DNA of 37,673 nt from positions 1 through 37,673 of the forward strand of contig CAVWXT010000013.1 in assembly GCA_963759115.1 (NCBI GenBank). Reading direction: 5' to 3'. The notes beneath the pieces are model-generated. The model was given only the letters and a program-made list of their open reading frames with translations. It made no database searches and had not been told where the DNA came from. The DNA comes from CAVWXT01 sp963759115. GTDB lineage: Bacteria > Planctomycetota > Planctomycetia > Pirellulales > Thermoguttaceae. Made by a program: the position numbers and the translations under genes. How positions within the stretch are numbered: the stretch's first letter is position 1; each line of letters starts with the position of its first letter. Shown here one piece after another: positions 28,179-36,216 of this stretch.

Positions 28179-28370
28179 ATGTTGGTGCTATCGCGAGGTT
28201 GCGATACCGAGATTCACATCGGACACGACATCACCATCAAGGTGCTGGAAATCCGCAAGCGGCAGGTCAAACTGGGAATTGAGGCCCCGCAGGGACTTTC
28301 AGTTTGGCGCGGGGAACTCTTGCCGTTGGCCGATGGCGGGGACCGCTATGGCCGGAACAGGGGAGAGTGA
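28179..28370 (+). CDS. csrA: CsrA-family carbon storage regulator
   Basis: 63-residue RNA-binding regulator. It begins MLVLSRGCDTEIHIGHDITI and continues KVLEIRKRQVKLGIEAPQG, the conserved CsrA core; the C-terminal RNA-contact region (LSVWRGELLPL) is shorter and diverged from the usual VHREEV. The ribosome-binding site is a strong AAGGAGGA. CsrA binds GGA motifs in mRNA leaders to repress or stabilise. The presence of several GGA triplets in the leader of the carbon operon in this window is suggestive but unproven. It lies 66 bases after the nitroreductase gene, probably in its transcript. Confidence 0.9.
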   Translation: MLVLSRGCDTEIHIGHDITIKVLEIRKRQVKLGIEAPQGLSVWRGELLPLADGGDRYGRNRGE

Positions 28371-28426
28371 GACCAATGACTATTGAGAGCCGGCCAAGCA
28401 CACGGCTGGTGCAGAATCTGGATTGA

Positions 28427-28681
28427 TTGCCTGCAACCGAGAGGGAACCCGCGACGGTCTACACGCTCAACGACCCCTACAAGGCGGAGGTTATCCAAAG
28501 CGATTTGCACAGCCAGGGCATCGCTTGCGAGTTGGATGGCGAACATCAAGCCGGCTTCTCCGACATCCTTGAAATTGGTATATTGGTACGGGCGTCGGAC
28601 GCGGACCGCGCTCGCAGGGTCATTCGCCGACGCGAGCCTCGCAAGCCAAGGCATGAGGCGGCGGATAGACTAAGCTGTTAA
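28427..28681 (+). CDS. DUF2007-type small protein, copy 1
   Basis: About 84 residues with VYTLNDPYKAEVIQSDLHSQ, then GIACELDGEHQAGFSDILEI and GILVRASDADRARRVIRR. This is the DUF2007 pattern (putative signal-transducing protein of small ferredoxin-like fold). The start is uncertain: the frame opens with TTG at 28427 with no clear ribosome-binding site, whereas an ATG at 28377 with GGAGAG upstream is in the same frame but separated by a TGA at 28424. A sequencing error at that stop would give a longer protein. It is clearly paralogous to the gene at 31400. The function of the family is not established. Confidence 0.75.
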   Translation: MPATEREPATVYTLNDPYKAEVIQSDLHSQGIACELDGEHQAGFSDILEIGILVRASDADRARRVIRRREPRKPRHEAADRLSC

Positions 28682-28731
28682 ACTGTTCATCGCCGTTTTC
28701 TGCACATTCGCTCACAGAAGGGCCGTTCTTT

Positions 28732-30425
28732 ATGGACGTTTCTGAGATTCCTCAGTTTGTGCGAAACGCCGGACGGTTTCGCGAAGTCGTTGCCATTCTT
28801 GCCAAACACGGACTGGCCGATTGGATTTCCACGAAATCTCCCGAGTGGCTTCGGCGGCTCCAACGAGGCGAGGAGAAAACCGCGCCGGTTGAGTACACCA
28901 CGGAACAGCGCATCCGCATCGCCCTGGCAGAACTTGGCACGACTTACATCAAGCTCGGCCAGGTGCTCAGCACGCGACCGGATCTTGTGGGACAAAAGCT
29001 GGCTGACGAACTTGCGCAGCTCCGAGAGGATGCGCCGGCGGACAAACCGGAGACCGCCCGCGCGATGATCGAGTCAGAACTCGGTCGCCCGGTGGATGAG
29101 CTGTTCGCCTCCTTCGAGCCGAAACCCATGGCATCGGCGTCGATCGGTCAGGCGCACCAGGCGACGACGCGCTCTGGCCGGCATGTGGTTGCAAAAGTCC
29201 AGCACCCAGGAATCGAGCCACGCATTGTTAACGATCTTGAGATTCTCACGAAACTAGCCGAACTCGCGGAGCAGCAATCGGAATACCTGCGCCAGTTCCG
29301 ACCAATACAGACAGTGCGAGAATTTCAAAGAACCATGATGCAGGAGCTGGATTTCGGCCGCGAGCAACGAAACGTGGAGCAGTTTCGCGAAAACTTCAAG
29401 GACGATCCCTCGGTGAGGTTTCCCGAACCATACCCCGATCTCTGCTCGCGGCGCATATTGACAATGGAGCTTCTCGAAGGCATCGGCGTCAATAAGAAGG
29501 AGGAGCTTGACGCGTCGGGGTTGGACTTGGCGGCAATTGCCCGGCGTGGAGCCGATTTGTTCCTCGCCATGATCTTCCGCGATGGTTTCTACCACGCTGA
29601 CCCCCACCCCGGCAACTTGATGGTGCTGACTGATCGAAACCCTGTCGCATTGGAAGAAGAAGTCGCCGCCCCGGAAACGAGGATAATCGGCGTCCTGGAT
29701 TGCGGCATGGTGGGACGACTTGACGACGCCCTTCGGGATGACCTCGAAAGGGTTTTGATTGCCGTCGGCCGACAGGATTCCGCCGCGATCGCCGACATTG
29801 TCGGCGCATCGGCGAGGTGCCCGCAGACGTGGATGACGCGGCCCTGCGCAGCGCGATCCAGGACTTTGTTGAAGAGTATACGCATCAATCGCTAAACGCC
29901 TTTGACTTGAGCGGTTGCTTGAAGGCAATGATCGAGATCATTCGCCAGCACCGGATTGTGTTGCCGACCAAGGTCGTCATGCTGCTTAAGACATTGATTG
30001 TCCTCGAAGGCACGGCGCAACAACTGAATCCCACCTTCAACCTGGCCGAGTTGATTCGCCCCTATGCGCAGAAGGCGGTTTCGCGGCGCTACGCACCCAA
30101 ACAATTGATCAACCGGCTGAGGAGGACATACGGGGACTGGGATGATCTGATTAGGCGGTTGCCAAGAGACTTGGCGGACATTTTGCGGGGTGTCAAATCT
30201 GGCAAGTTCGAGGTTCACCTGGAGCACCGCAGGCTGGAGCCCATCGTGAACAGGCTAGTTCTTGGCATCTTGACGGCCGCACTGTTTATCGGCTCCACCT
30301 CGCTGTGTGATTATCAGGTTCCTCCTGTGATCCGTGGCATTTCCCTGCCGGGACTGCTGGGGTGTCTCGTCTCGATCACAATGGGCTGGCTGCTCATCCG
30401 CGCCATTAGGCGACGCCGGGAGTAA
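28732..30425 (+). CDS. ABC1/UbiB-family atypical kinase (one frameshift)
   Basis: About 564 codons of the ABC1/UbiB (ADCK) protein-kinase-like family. Motifs: KxGQ (YIKLGQVLSTRPDLVG), alanine-rich loop (MASASIGQAHQA), ELDFGREQRN, catalytic loop FYHADPHPGNLMVL and the metal-binding DCGMVG in place of DFG. The C terminus has two membrane spans (LVLGILTAALFIGSTSL and GLLGCLVSITMGWLLIRAI), typical of UbiB. The frame breaks near 29814 (IADIVGA, then VPADVDDAALRSAIQDFVEE). In other bacteria the family supports ubiquinone synthesis or handling of isoprenoid lipids; no quinone gene is nearby, so the role here is open. The ATG at 28732 is 50 bases after DUF2007 copy 1. Confidence 0.92.
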
Positions 30426-30664
30426 TCCGGCCAGATGCATTGCGCGTACCAGAGGGAGCCATCAGCGGAGGCCGCAAGCCGCTTGCCCCAACTTGCCGCG
30501 GCCGGCGCCCGGGTTGATCGCGTGTGACCGGCTGGGCGGCCGCCTTTCCAACACTCCCCGCCGCGCACCACCCTTCCGCTTGTTCTTGTCACCATCGCAC
30601 AACCGAGCCCGGATCGTTCCGCGCGGCCACCAGGACAAACCGCGCTTTGCGTCCTCCGGTCATC

Positions 30665-30684
30665 ATGAGAGGGATGTCTCTCAT
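30665..30684. repeat. Inverted repeat, possible enhancer site
   Basis: ATGAGAG and CTCTCAT form perfect 7-base arms with a 6-base spacer, followed by a further CTGAGAG. The centre is about 95 bases upstream of the -24 box at 30768, a usual distance for sigma-54 activator sites. Which activator, if any, binds is unknown. Confidence 0.45.
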
Positions 30685-30766
30685 TCTGAGAGTTGCGGGC
30701 GACGAGCATCAGCGAATCGGCCCTAAATCGTGAGGTATCAGGAGCATGGAAGGCGTTTTCCGGCGT

Positions 30767-30783
30767 CGGCACATGAATTGCAT
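30767..30783 (+). promoter_or_regulatory. Candidate sigma-54 promoter of the stress-protein operon
   Basis: CGGCACATGAATTGCAT has a -24 box with two mismatches to TGGCACG, a perfect TTGCA -12 box and 10-base GG-GC spacing. Transcription would start near 30793, about 50 bases before the gene at 30844. Confidence 0.72.
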
Positions 30784-30843
30784 TTCGTTATGCCCAGACA
30801 GATGACTTGGCAGCCTGGATGCCCTGAATGAGGAGACCAACCC

Positions 30844-31359
30844 ATGCCGGATCATAAAACGATTGTCGCCATCTGTTCCCACCATGCGCAAACCGACAAG
30901 GCGATCGCGGCACTGCAACAACTCGGCTTCGACATGAAGCACGTCTCTGTCTGCGGCAGGGCTTACACGAGCGGCGAGGAGATCGTCGGATGCTACATCG
31001 CCGACGGACATCTCAAGGCACGGGGCGAATTGGGGGCTTCCTGGGAACGACTGTGGGGCCGTCTCGGCGAGGGAGGATTGTTTCACGTGCCCGGCATCGG
31101 ACCCGTGGTGGTTGCTGGTTTCCTTGTCAGCACGCTGGCTACGACACCCAAGAACCTGACGGCTGGCGGGGGCCTTGCCGAACTGGAAGAGGCGATCCGC
31201 AGCATGGGAATCCCCACAGACAGGGATTATATCTGCGAGACGGAACTCAGAGCCAACAAGTTTGTCCTGATAGCCTTCGGCACGCCAGCGGAAATGGCCA
31301 AAGCCAAGGCTGAGATCGAAAAGGCTCACTCCGTGGAGAGGGTGATAAGTCAGGGGTGA
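30844..31359 (+). CDS. General-stress-type small membrane-associated protein
   Basis: 171 residues. The N-terminal part (TIVAICSHHAQTDKAIAAL, then GFDMKHVSVCGRAY) resembles the fold of general stress proteins of the YflT/DUF1269 sort; a glycine-rich hydrophobic middle follows (LFHVPGIGPVVVAGFLVSTL), then ELEEAIRSMGIPTDRDYICE and KFVLIAFGTPAEMAKAKAEI. The middle could form a hairpin in the membrane. The frame is intact, with AGGAG upstream of the ATG. Biochemical function is unknown. It is the first gene after a sigma-54 promoter and is followed by DUF2007 copy 2, Hsp20 and a universal stress protein. Confidence 0.78.
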   Translation: MPDHKTIVAICSHHAQTDKAIAALQQLGFDMKHVSVCGRAYTSGEEIVGCYIADGHLKARGELGASWERLWGRLGEGGLFHVPGIGPVVVAGFLVSTLATTPKNLTAGGGLAELEEAIRSMGIPTDRDYICETELRANKFVLIAFGTPAEMAKAKAEIEKAHSVERVISQG

Positions 31360-31399
31360 CCGATCGCAACGACCCCACTGTGACAAGGAGCAAGCACCA

Positions 31400-31608
31400 A
31401 TGGAAGCCGATGAACCTGTGACCGTGTACACAACCAACAATCCTGAGGAAGCGGAGATTGTGAGGACAGCACTCCGCGGCCAAGGCATTTCCTGCGAATT
31501 GGACGGCGAGCGTCAAGCTGGCCTCACCGACATCCTGGAGATCGGCGTCTTGGTTCGCTCCCGCGACGCTGCCCGGCGCGAAGAATCATTCGCCGGCACG
31601 AGAAATAG
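31400..31608 (+). CDS. DUF2007-type small protein, copy 2 (frameshift)
   Basis: Starts MEADEPVTVYTTNNPEEAEI with AAGGAG about 10 bases upstream and continues GISCELDGERQAGLTDILEI and GVLVRSRDAAR. A one-base change near 31578 breaks the frame; corrected, it ends RRIIRRHEK at a TAG at 31606-31608, closely matching the end of copy 1. Uncorrected, the frame runs on to 31648. The two copies share most positions in the central motif and are 2.7 kb apart, so one probably arose by duplication. Function unknown; the family is thought to be involved in signalling. Confidence 0.78.
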
Positions 31609-31732
31609 ACCGCCAAGGAGCATGCTGCTTCAAGATCGGCATAGATAACCGTAGAACATGCCTTTTCTGCCGCCCATCCCGGCAGACGAGGAAAGGCATC
31701 GGATGGAGGAAAGCAAGATAAGGAGGTGTGTC

Positions 31733-32181
31733 ATGTCAAGGCATTTGATTCCCTGGAGGGGGCGGCTGCCGCAATCCTTCGGTGAGTTCGAGCGGGAAAT
31801 GGAGAACCTGGTGGAGCAGTTTTTCGCCAACGGGAACAAGGCCGCAGCCCTCCAGGCGTTCGTGCCCCGGACCACCGTGGCGGAAACCGACGACGAGTAC
31901 GTGGTCGAGGCGGACCTGCCGGGCCTCAAGCCCGACGACATCCACGTGGAGATGCGGGGCAACGAACTGTGGCTCTCGGGGACGCAAGCAGGAGAAGGAA
32001 GAGAAGGGGAAGAACTACCGCCGCATCGAGCAGGAATACGGATGCTTCGAAGCGCGTGGTTCCACTGGCCGCCCCGGTTGACGAGGAGAAGATCACGGCC
32101 AAGTACCAGGACGGCGTCTTGAAGGTCAACGTTCCGAAGAGCGACGCGGTGAAGCCGAAGCGCGTTCCCGTTTCCGCTTGA
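31733..32181 (+). CDS. Hsp20 / alpha-crystallin small heat-shock protein (two frameshifts)
   Basis: ATP-independent holdase chaperone. The N-terminal arm (PWRGRLPQSFGEFEREMENL) precedes the alpha-crystallin domain: VPRTTVAETDDEYVVEADLP, GLKPDDIHVEMRGNELWLSG, then KNYRRIEQEYGCFE in one frame and RVVPLAAPVDEEKITAKYQD, GVLKVNVPKSDAVKPKRVPV in another, including the G-V-L motif. Frame changes near 31985 and 32050. The start at 31733 has a perfect AAGGAGGT; the open frame begins further upstream but without such a signal. About 149 codons, usual for the family. Followed by a 13-base-stem hairpin and then a universal stress protein gene. Confidence 0.92.
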
Positions 32182-32208
32182 CCGAGATGCGCCGGCGCCG
32201 GTCGTCAG

Positions 32209-32247
32209 ATCGGGCGGGCGCGATATCCCGATCTGCGCCCGCCCGAT
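32209..32247. terminator. Strong hairpin between hsp20 and usp
   Basis: ATCGGGCGGGCGC (32209-32221) and GCGCCCGCCCGAT (32235-32247) are perfect 13-base complementary arms around a 13-base loop. No run of T follows, so it is not a standard intrinsic terminator. It may attenuate transcription into the universal stress gene, protect the hsp20 mRNA end, or bind a dimeric regulator. Confidence 0.55.
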
Positions 32248-32275
32248 ACGGACATTACACGAGGAGAGCACGAGT

Positions 32276-33201
32276 ATGTACCGCTCGATTCTCGTACCGC
32301 TTGACGGTTCGGCATTCGCCGAGGCAGCGATTCCATTGGCGTTGAGCATCGCCAATCGCGCCGGGGCGAATCTCGAGTCTCGTGCGCGTCCATGAGCTCT
32401 ATGCGCTGCATGACCCGCACGCATCTTGGACACCCTACATTTCTTCCGAGGAAACCGCGTACTGGGAACAGGAACAGGCGTATCTGGCCGAAAGCGTGAA
32501 ACGACTGCGAACGACTGCCACAGCGTCGGTGACCGCCACTTTGCTGGATGGTTCGGTCGAGGAGGCCATTTTGAAGCGCGCCCAAAGCAAGCCTGTGGAC
32601 TCTGATCGTGATGGCTATCCACGGGCGCGGCCCGCTCGGCTGCTTCTTCGAGGGCAGCGTCGCCGAGGGACTCGTGCGGCACGGGCCGGCCCCAGTCTTG
32701 CTCGTGCGGCCCCAGGAATCGCTTCACGAGCCCGGGCGAGAGCCAAGTCTGAAACGGCTGCTGATACCCCTGGACGGATCGGACTTGGCCGAACAAATCC
32801 TGGAGCCGGCGATCGCGCTAGGAAGTGTCATGGACGCGGAGTACATTCTCCTTCGGGCGGTTGAGCCGACTTTACCCTTCGACGGATTTGCCATCATGGC
32901 CGACCCGGTCGCGATTGAGCATGGCAAGGAAGACCGGGCAGCCGTAGCACAAGTCTATCTCGACCGGCTGGCAGAACGTTTGCGAGCTAGAGGCTTGCAA
33001 GTTCAGACGCAAGTGGTTGTTGGCAAGGCGGCAACCTCCATAGTTGATGCAGCCCGCAGGCAAAACATCGACCTTATCGCCGTCGCTACGCATGGCCATG
33101 GCGGTCTCACGCGATTTGTCTTGGGAAGCGTCGCCGACAAGGTCGTCCGAAGCACGTTCACACCCGTCCTCGTGTATCGGCCACGTGCCAGCGGCCGTTG
33201 A
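32276..33201 (+). CDS. Tandem universal stress protein, UspA type (two frameshifts)
   Basis: Two UspA domains in one chain (about 308 codons). Domain 1: MYRSILVPLDGSAFAEAAIP, then LVRVHELYALHD and, in a third frame, LIVMAIHGRGPLGCFF, EGSVAEGLVRHGPAPVLLVR. Domain 2: LKRLLIPLDGSDLAEQILEP, VVVGKAATSIVDAARRQNID, LIAVATHGHGGLTRFVLGSV, ADKVVRSTFTPVLVYRP. Domain 2 keeps the ATP-binding G-x2-G-x9-G(S) pattern. Frames change near 32380 and 32600. The ATG at 32276 has GAGGAG upstream. Such tandem proteins are induced by hypoxia or starvation in other bacteria. Last gene of the stress cluster. Confidence 0.92.
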
Positions 33202-33214
33202 CTAAGGCCGAAAT

Positions 33215-33400
33215 CGTCGAAGGCTACCATCTTTGAGCGTCTTCCCGACTTGCGGCGTAGCGCATCAACCCGCTCCAGGACCTCCAACTCCCGGAGCCGC
33301 ATCAACGTCGGGTTGCCCTCCAGCACCTTGGCCGCGTTGGCCTGGCGGAACATGGCCGCAGTCTCCTCGCGGTCAGGCCGCGGCCGCTTCCATGCAGCGG
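33215..33400 (-). pseudogene. Slipin/band-7 family C-terminal remnant
   Basis: The minus strand reads DREETAAMFRQANAAKVLEG, then NPTLMRLRELEVLERV, the typical end of slipin/stomatin-like (SPFH) proteins. No SPFH domain precedes it: upstream sequence is unrelated, so only the last 40-50 codons remain. A frame change near 33265 affects the very end. It marks the boundary between the stress cluster and the mobile-element-like region and may be the trace of a deletion or insertion. Confidence 0.5.
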
Positions 33401-33559
33401 CCGTCATGCCTGCCGGCTGGCAAACACCATCGCCGAGGGTAAAATGGCGGGCATGCTGGGATAGAAACGGGGAGAGCAGAATCGTCGGGACGGTTGTGCC
33501 GGGTGGCCACTCGGACAACTAAGCGGCTTGGTCCGACCCGCACAACGTAGGGCGAAATC

Positions 33560-34732
33560 ATGGCTGAACGTCTCCCGCGAACCGACGCTGAAGCCGATCT
33601 TCTCAAGCCGGCAATCGCCGAGTTGCTTCGGACGATTCCCGAAACGTGGGCTGAATTCGATCTCGACCGGCTGACCGTCGTTCAGGAGCGAGCCCTGTTT
33701 CTGTTGACTGCCGCCGGCATGGTGGAGCGACGCGGCTGGCTACGCTCGACAATTGCCAATCATCCGACTGCCTTCGAGGTTCGCTTTCAGGCCACCGGGG
33801 AAGGCGGGTTTGCCAGGGCGATGGAACAAGCAGCGGCCGCCGAGTACGAGACGTGGAAGGAAGCATGGAGAACGTGGAAGGCGGGAGAGACGAAGGACGT
33901 TTCGCCGTTTCGTACCGAGGCCCTGAAGCCGCAAGAGTGGCGGCTGACCGACCAGGGAGTTCTTGCCCGCGGCGACCTGGGCGCCCCGGATCGCGGTACG
34001 GATCCCGACGCGACGTTCGACTTCATTTTCAAACGTGGCTTCTATGGGCCGGGGTACTGGTCTCGACTGGCTGCCTCAAATCCCAAAAGGGTTGACCGGG
34101 CGATTATCGAGGAGCAATCCCGGAGTACCGGCCAGGATTGGACCAATCTTCCGCGGCCCCCGTTGTCCGGTTCCGGTCTTCTCGTTGAGATTCGGAAAAT
34201 CGAAAAGCCGGCCGCTTCCCAAGCCGTCAAACTGATGAACTGGGGCGAAGGCGCGGAGGCGTTTGCCGCCGCGTTTGAGAAGATGTTCGAGGCGGTGAGC
34301 AAAGCGAAAGCCGGCGGCGGAACGCCTTCGGCCGAGGAAATGGCTGCATCGCAAGCGGCCGGCAATGAGCGCGAGCAGAGGGAGAGGCAGCGAGCAACGC
34401 GCGGAACTATGACCGCAGTGCGTCAGAGAACGTCCTGCCCGCACTCCTCGCTCACCACCAGTACGATCAAGGCAGCATCGGCAACTACGATCCCATAAGC
34501 CTCGTGAAGCTGAAGAAGGAATTCGGCATCAAGAAGGCAACCGCGTCCAGGTGGTTTCAGACGCACTTCGGCGGCCACCAGTATTATAGGGCAGCGTGCA
34601 AGCGCGAGAGGGGAAAGCCCCTCCAAGAAAAACTCAAGAGACTGAACGACGATTACGCGCCCATTCTTGACCCTCGATCCCACGCGCTCGGAAGACCAGT
34701 ACGAGGACGACGACCAGCCGGCGGATCAGTGA
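33560..34732 (+). CDS. Unknown protein with C-terminal helix-turn-helix-like segment (frameshifted)
   Basis: About 390 codons. The first 280 residues (AEADLLKPAIAELLRTIPET, RALFLLTAAGMVERRGWLRS, then FIFKRGFYGPGYWSRLAA and VEIRKIEKPAASQAVKLMN) match no family I recognise; parts resemble winged-helix sequence. A Glu/Arg/Ala-rich linker follows. After a shift near 34397 the chain continues ENVLPALLAHHQYDQGSIGN, DPISLVKLKKEFGIKKATAS, RWFQTHFGGHQYY, a likely helix-turn-helix, and after a further shift near 34680 ends EDQYEDDDQPADQ at 34732. It heads a group of small DNA-binding and primase genes, so a role in replication or control of a mobile element is inferred. Confidence 0.6.
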
Positions 34733-34742
34733 CACGATTGGC

Positions 34743-34870
34743 GTTTCATCGTTCCATCGGCGTTCTGCTCCAGCCAGGCTCTTCTGGCCGACATTGCATG
34801 TCATCCCGCTGACACGACTTGCGCTCTCGCGTTCCATCTGTTCCATCGCCAACGGCTGCCAAGATGGAAC
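34743..34870. repeat. GTTCCATC repeat cluster (iteron-like)
   Basis: GTTTCATC (34743) is directly followed by GTTCCATC (34751); GTTCCATC then recurs at 34831 and 34840, and the inverse GATGGAAC at 34863. That makes three exact direct copies, one near copy and one inverted copy within 130 bases in an intergenic gap, just before small DNA-binding genes and a primase. The pattern suits an origin (iterons) or operators of one of the neighbouring regulators. Confidence 0.5.
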
Positions 34871-34938
34871 GTCTCGACACGTGTATAGGACCGAGTGACG
34901 GTTCTAGGATACACGGAACCCGAGTCAGCGAGGGGTTT

Positions 34939-35154
34939 ATGTCGAGCGATATCATTCCGGCTCTCCCGACTGTCGGGGAGATTGCGCGGCGAACCGGCAA
35001 GGCCGTGCATTGCGTGGATTACGTCATCCGCACGCGGGGGATTAAGCCGATCGGGCGCGCGGGCCATGCGAAAATCTACGCCGAATCTGACGTTGCCTTT
35101 ATTGCCTCTGAATTGCGACGGATCGACGAAGAGCGCGAGGGGGGCAACGGATGA
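34939..35154 (+). CDS. Small MerR/helix-turn-helix-type protein
   Basis: 71 residues: PALPTVGEIARRTGKAVHCV, DYVIRTRGIKPIGRAGHAKI, YAESDVAFIASELRRIDEER. The order of a helix-turn-helix (VGEIARRTGK...) and a wing (IGRAGHAKIY) resembles MerR-type or excisionase DNA-binding domains without an effector domain. The ATG at 34939 has GAGGGG immediately upstream. It lies 15 bases before a second small DNA-binding gene and downstream of the GTTCCATC repeats, which it might bind. Confidence 0.72.
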   Translation: MSSDIIPALPTVGEIARRTGKAVHCVDYVIRTRGIKPIGRAGHAKIYAESDVAFIASELRRIDEEREGGNG

Positions 35155-35169
35155 ATCGCGTCTCTGCCG

Positions 35170-35364
35170 ATGGCGAATAGCCCCAAAGTCAAATTGCTCC
35201 TCAAGCCCCGCGACGCGGCTGAGGCCCTCTCCATCTCGCCTCGCAAGCTGTGGGCGATGACCAACTGCGGCGAAATTCCCTGCGTCCGGTTTGGCCGGTC
35301 GGTCCGCTACGATCCGGCTGATCTGCGGGAGTGGATCGATGCCCAGAAGGGAGGGCGGCGATGA
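35170..35364 (+). CDS. Excisionase/AlpA-like helix-turn-helix protein
   Basis: 64 residues: KLLLKPRDAAEALSISPRKL, WAMTNCGEIPCVRFGRSVRY, DPADLREWIDAQKGGRR. This is the standard winged-helix domain of excisionase (Xis/AlpA) proteins found in phages and integrative elements. Its stop overlaps the ATG of the next gene (ATGA at 35361-35364), so the two are translationally coupled. No integrase is in the window; it could lie beyond the right edge. Confidence 0.85.
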   Translation: MANSPKVKLLLKPRDAAEALSISPRKLWAMTNCGEIPCVRFGRSVRYDPADLREWIDAQKGGRR

Positions 35365-36178
35365 CTCCCGTCGAGTTGGTCCTGTCCAGGTTGCCGGATG
35401 CCAAGCGAAATGGGCATGGTTGGCAGGCCTGCTGTCCCGGCCCACGAAGATCAGAATCCCAGCCTGAGCATCTCCGAGGGGGACGACGGGCGGGCGTTGC
35501 TGAAGTGCCACGCCGGCTGCGCGACCGAGGATGTGGTCGCCGCATGGAACTCAGCGATGGCAGACCTGATGCCGGTTGCCACGCGCAACGAACGGGCTCC
35601 CCAGGCGGCTCCGCGGGACCGTGGCGGATCGTCAAGACCTACGACTACCGGGACGAGCACGGCGAGCTGCTCTTCCAGGTCGTCCGGATGGAGCCGAAGG
35701 ACTTTTCGGCAGCGAGTGCCCAAGGCGGGTGGGGGCTGGTCTTGGTCGGTCAAGGATGTCCGAAGAGTGCTCATATCGGCTCCCCGAGTTGGTCGACCGC
35801 GGACCCAGACAGAGTCGTCTGCATCCCGGAGGGCGAAAAGGATGTCGACCGCCTCGTCTCCCTGGGACTGGTCGCCACTTGCAATCCCGGTGGTGCCGGC
35901 AAGTGGAAGACGGAGTACTCCGAGTTCCTGCGAGACCGCTCCGTGGTGATCTTCCCCGACAACGACGAGGTTGGGCAGAAACATGCGGAAGAGGTGGCCC
36001 GGTCGCTGATGGGGATCGCCAAGGCGGTGAAGATCGTCAATCTGCCGGGATTGCCGCCGAAGGGCGACGTTTCTGATTGGCTCGATGCCGGGGGCACCTG
36101 GACCAGCTTAGCGAATTGGTCAGGCCAGCGCCGGTGTTCCAGCCTTCCGCGCAGCCCACAGCCGCCGCCGAAGCCTGA
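35361..36178 (+). CDS. TOPRIM-type DNA primase (several frameshifts)
   Basis: Primase-like protein read across frames. It begins MTPVELVLSRLPDAKRNGHG and continues AHEDQNPSLSISEGDDGRAL, LKCHAGCATEDVVAAW (zinc-binding CHC-like region), GPWRIVKTYDYRDEHGELLF, then the TOPRIM part VVCIPEGEKDVDRLVSLGLV, ATCNPGGAGKWKTEYSEFL, RSVVIFPDNDEVGQKHAEEV and PPKGDVSDWLDAGGT, with the conserved Glu and D-x-D. The frame changes near 35440, 35620, 35710, 35785 and 36090. It ends at a TGA at 36178 in the last frame; a frame change there may instead join it to the DUF3987 part. Such primases initiate replication of integrated plasmids, satellites or phages. Confidence 0.8.
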
Positions 36179-36216
36179 GAAATGGGGAGACGATCGAACC
36201 TCTGGGGGTCACGAAT

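Larger units (their letters stand above)
30426..30843. other. 418-base intergenic region with regulatory sites
   Basis: No gene is supported here on either strand. The region holds a perfect inverted repeat at 30665-30684 and a sigma-54 promoter at 30767-30783, so it is probably the control region of the stress genes that follow. Confidence 0.5.

Noticed and set aside
30314..30772. Minus-strand frame of about 150 codons in the gap before the general-stress gene
   Set aside because: It overlaps the UbiB-type gene end and the promoter region, lacks a start signal and has unstructured composition.
31695..31720. GG-N10-GC pattern before hsp20
   Set aside because: Only the spacing matches; neither TGGCAC nor TTGC is present, and the sequence overlaps a purine-rich ribosome-binding area.
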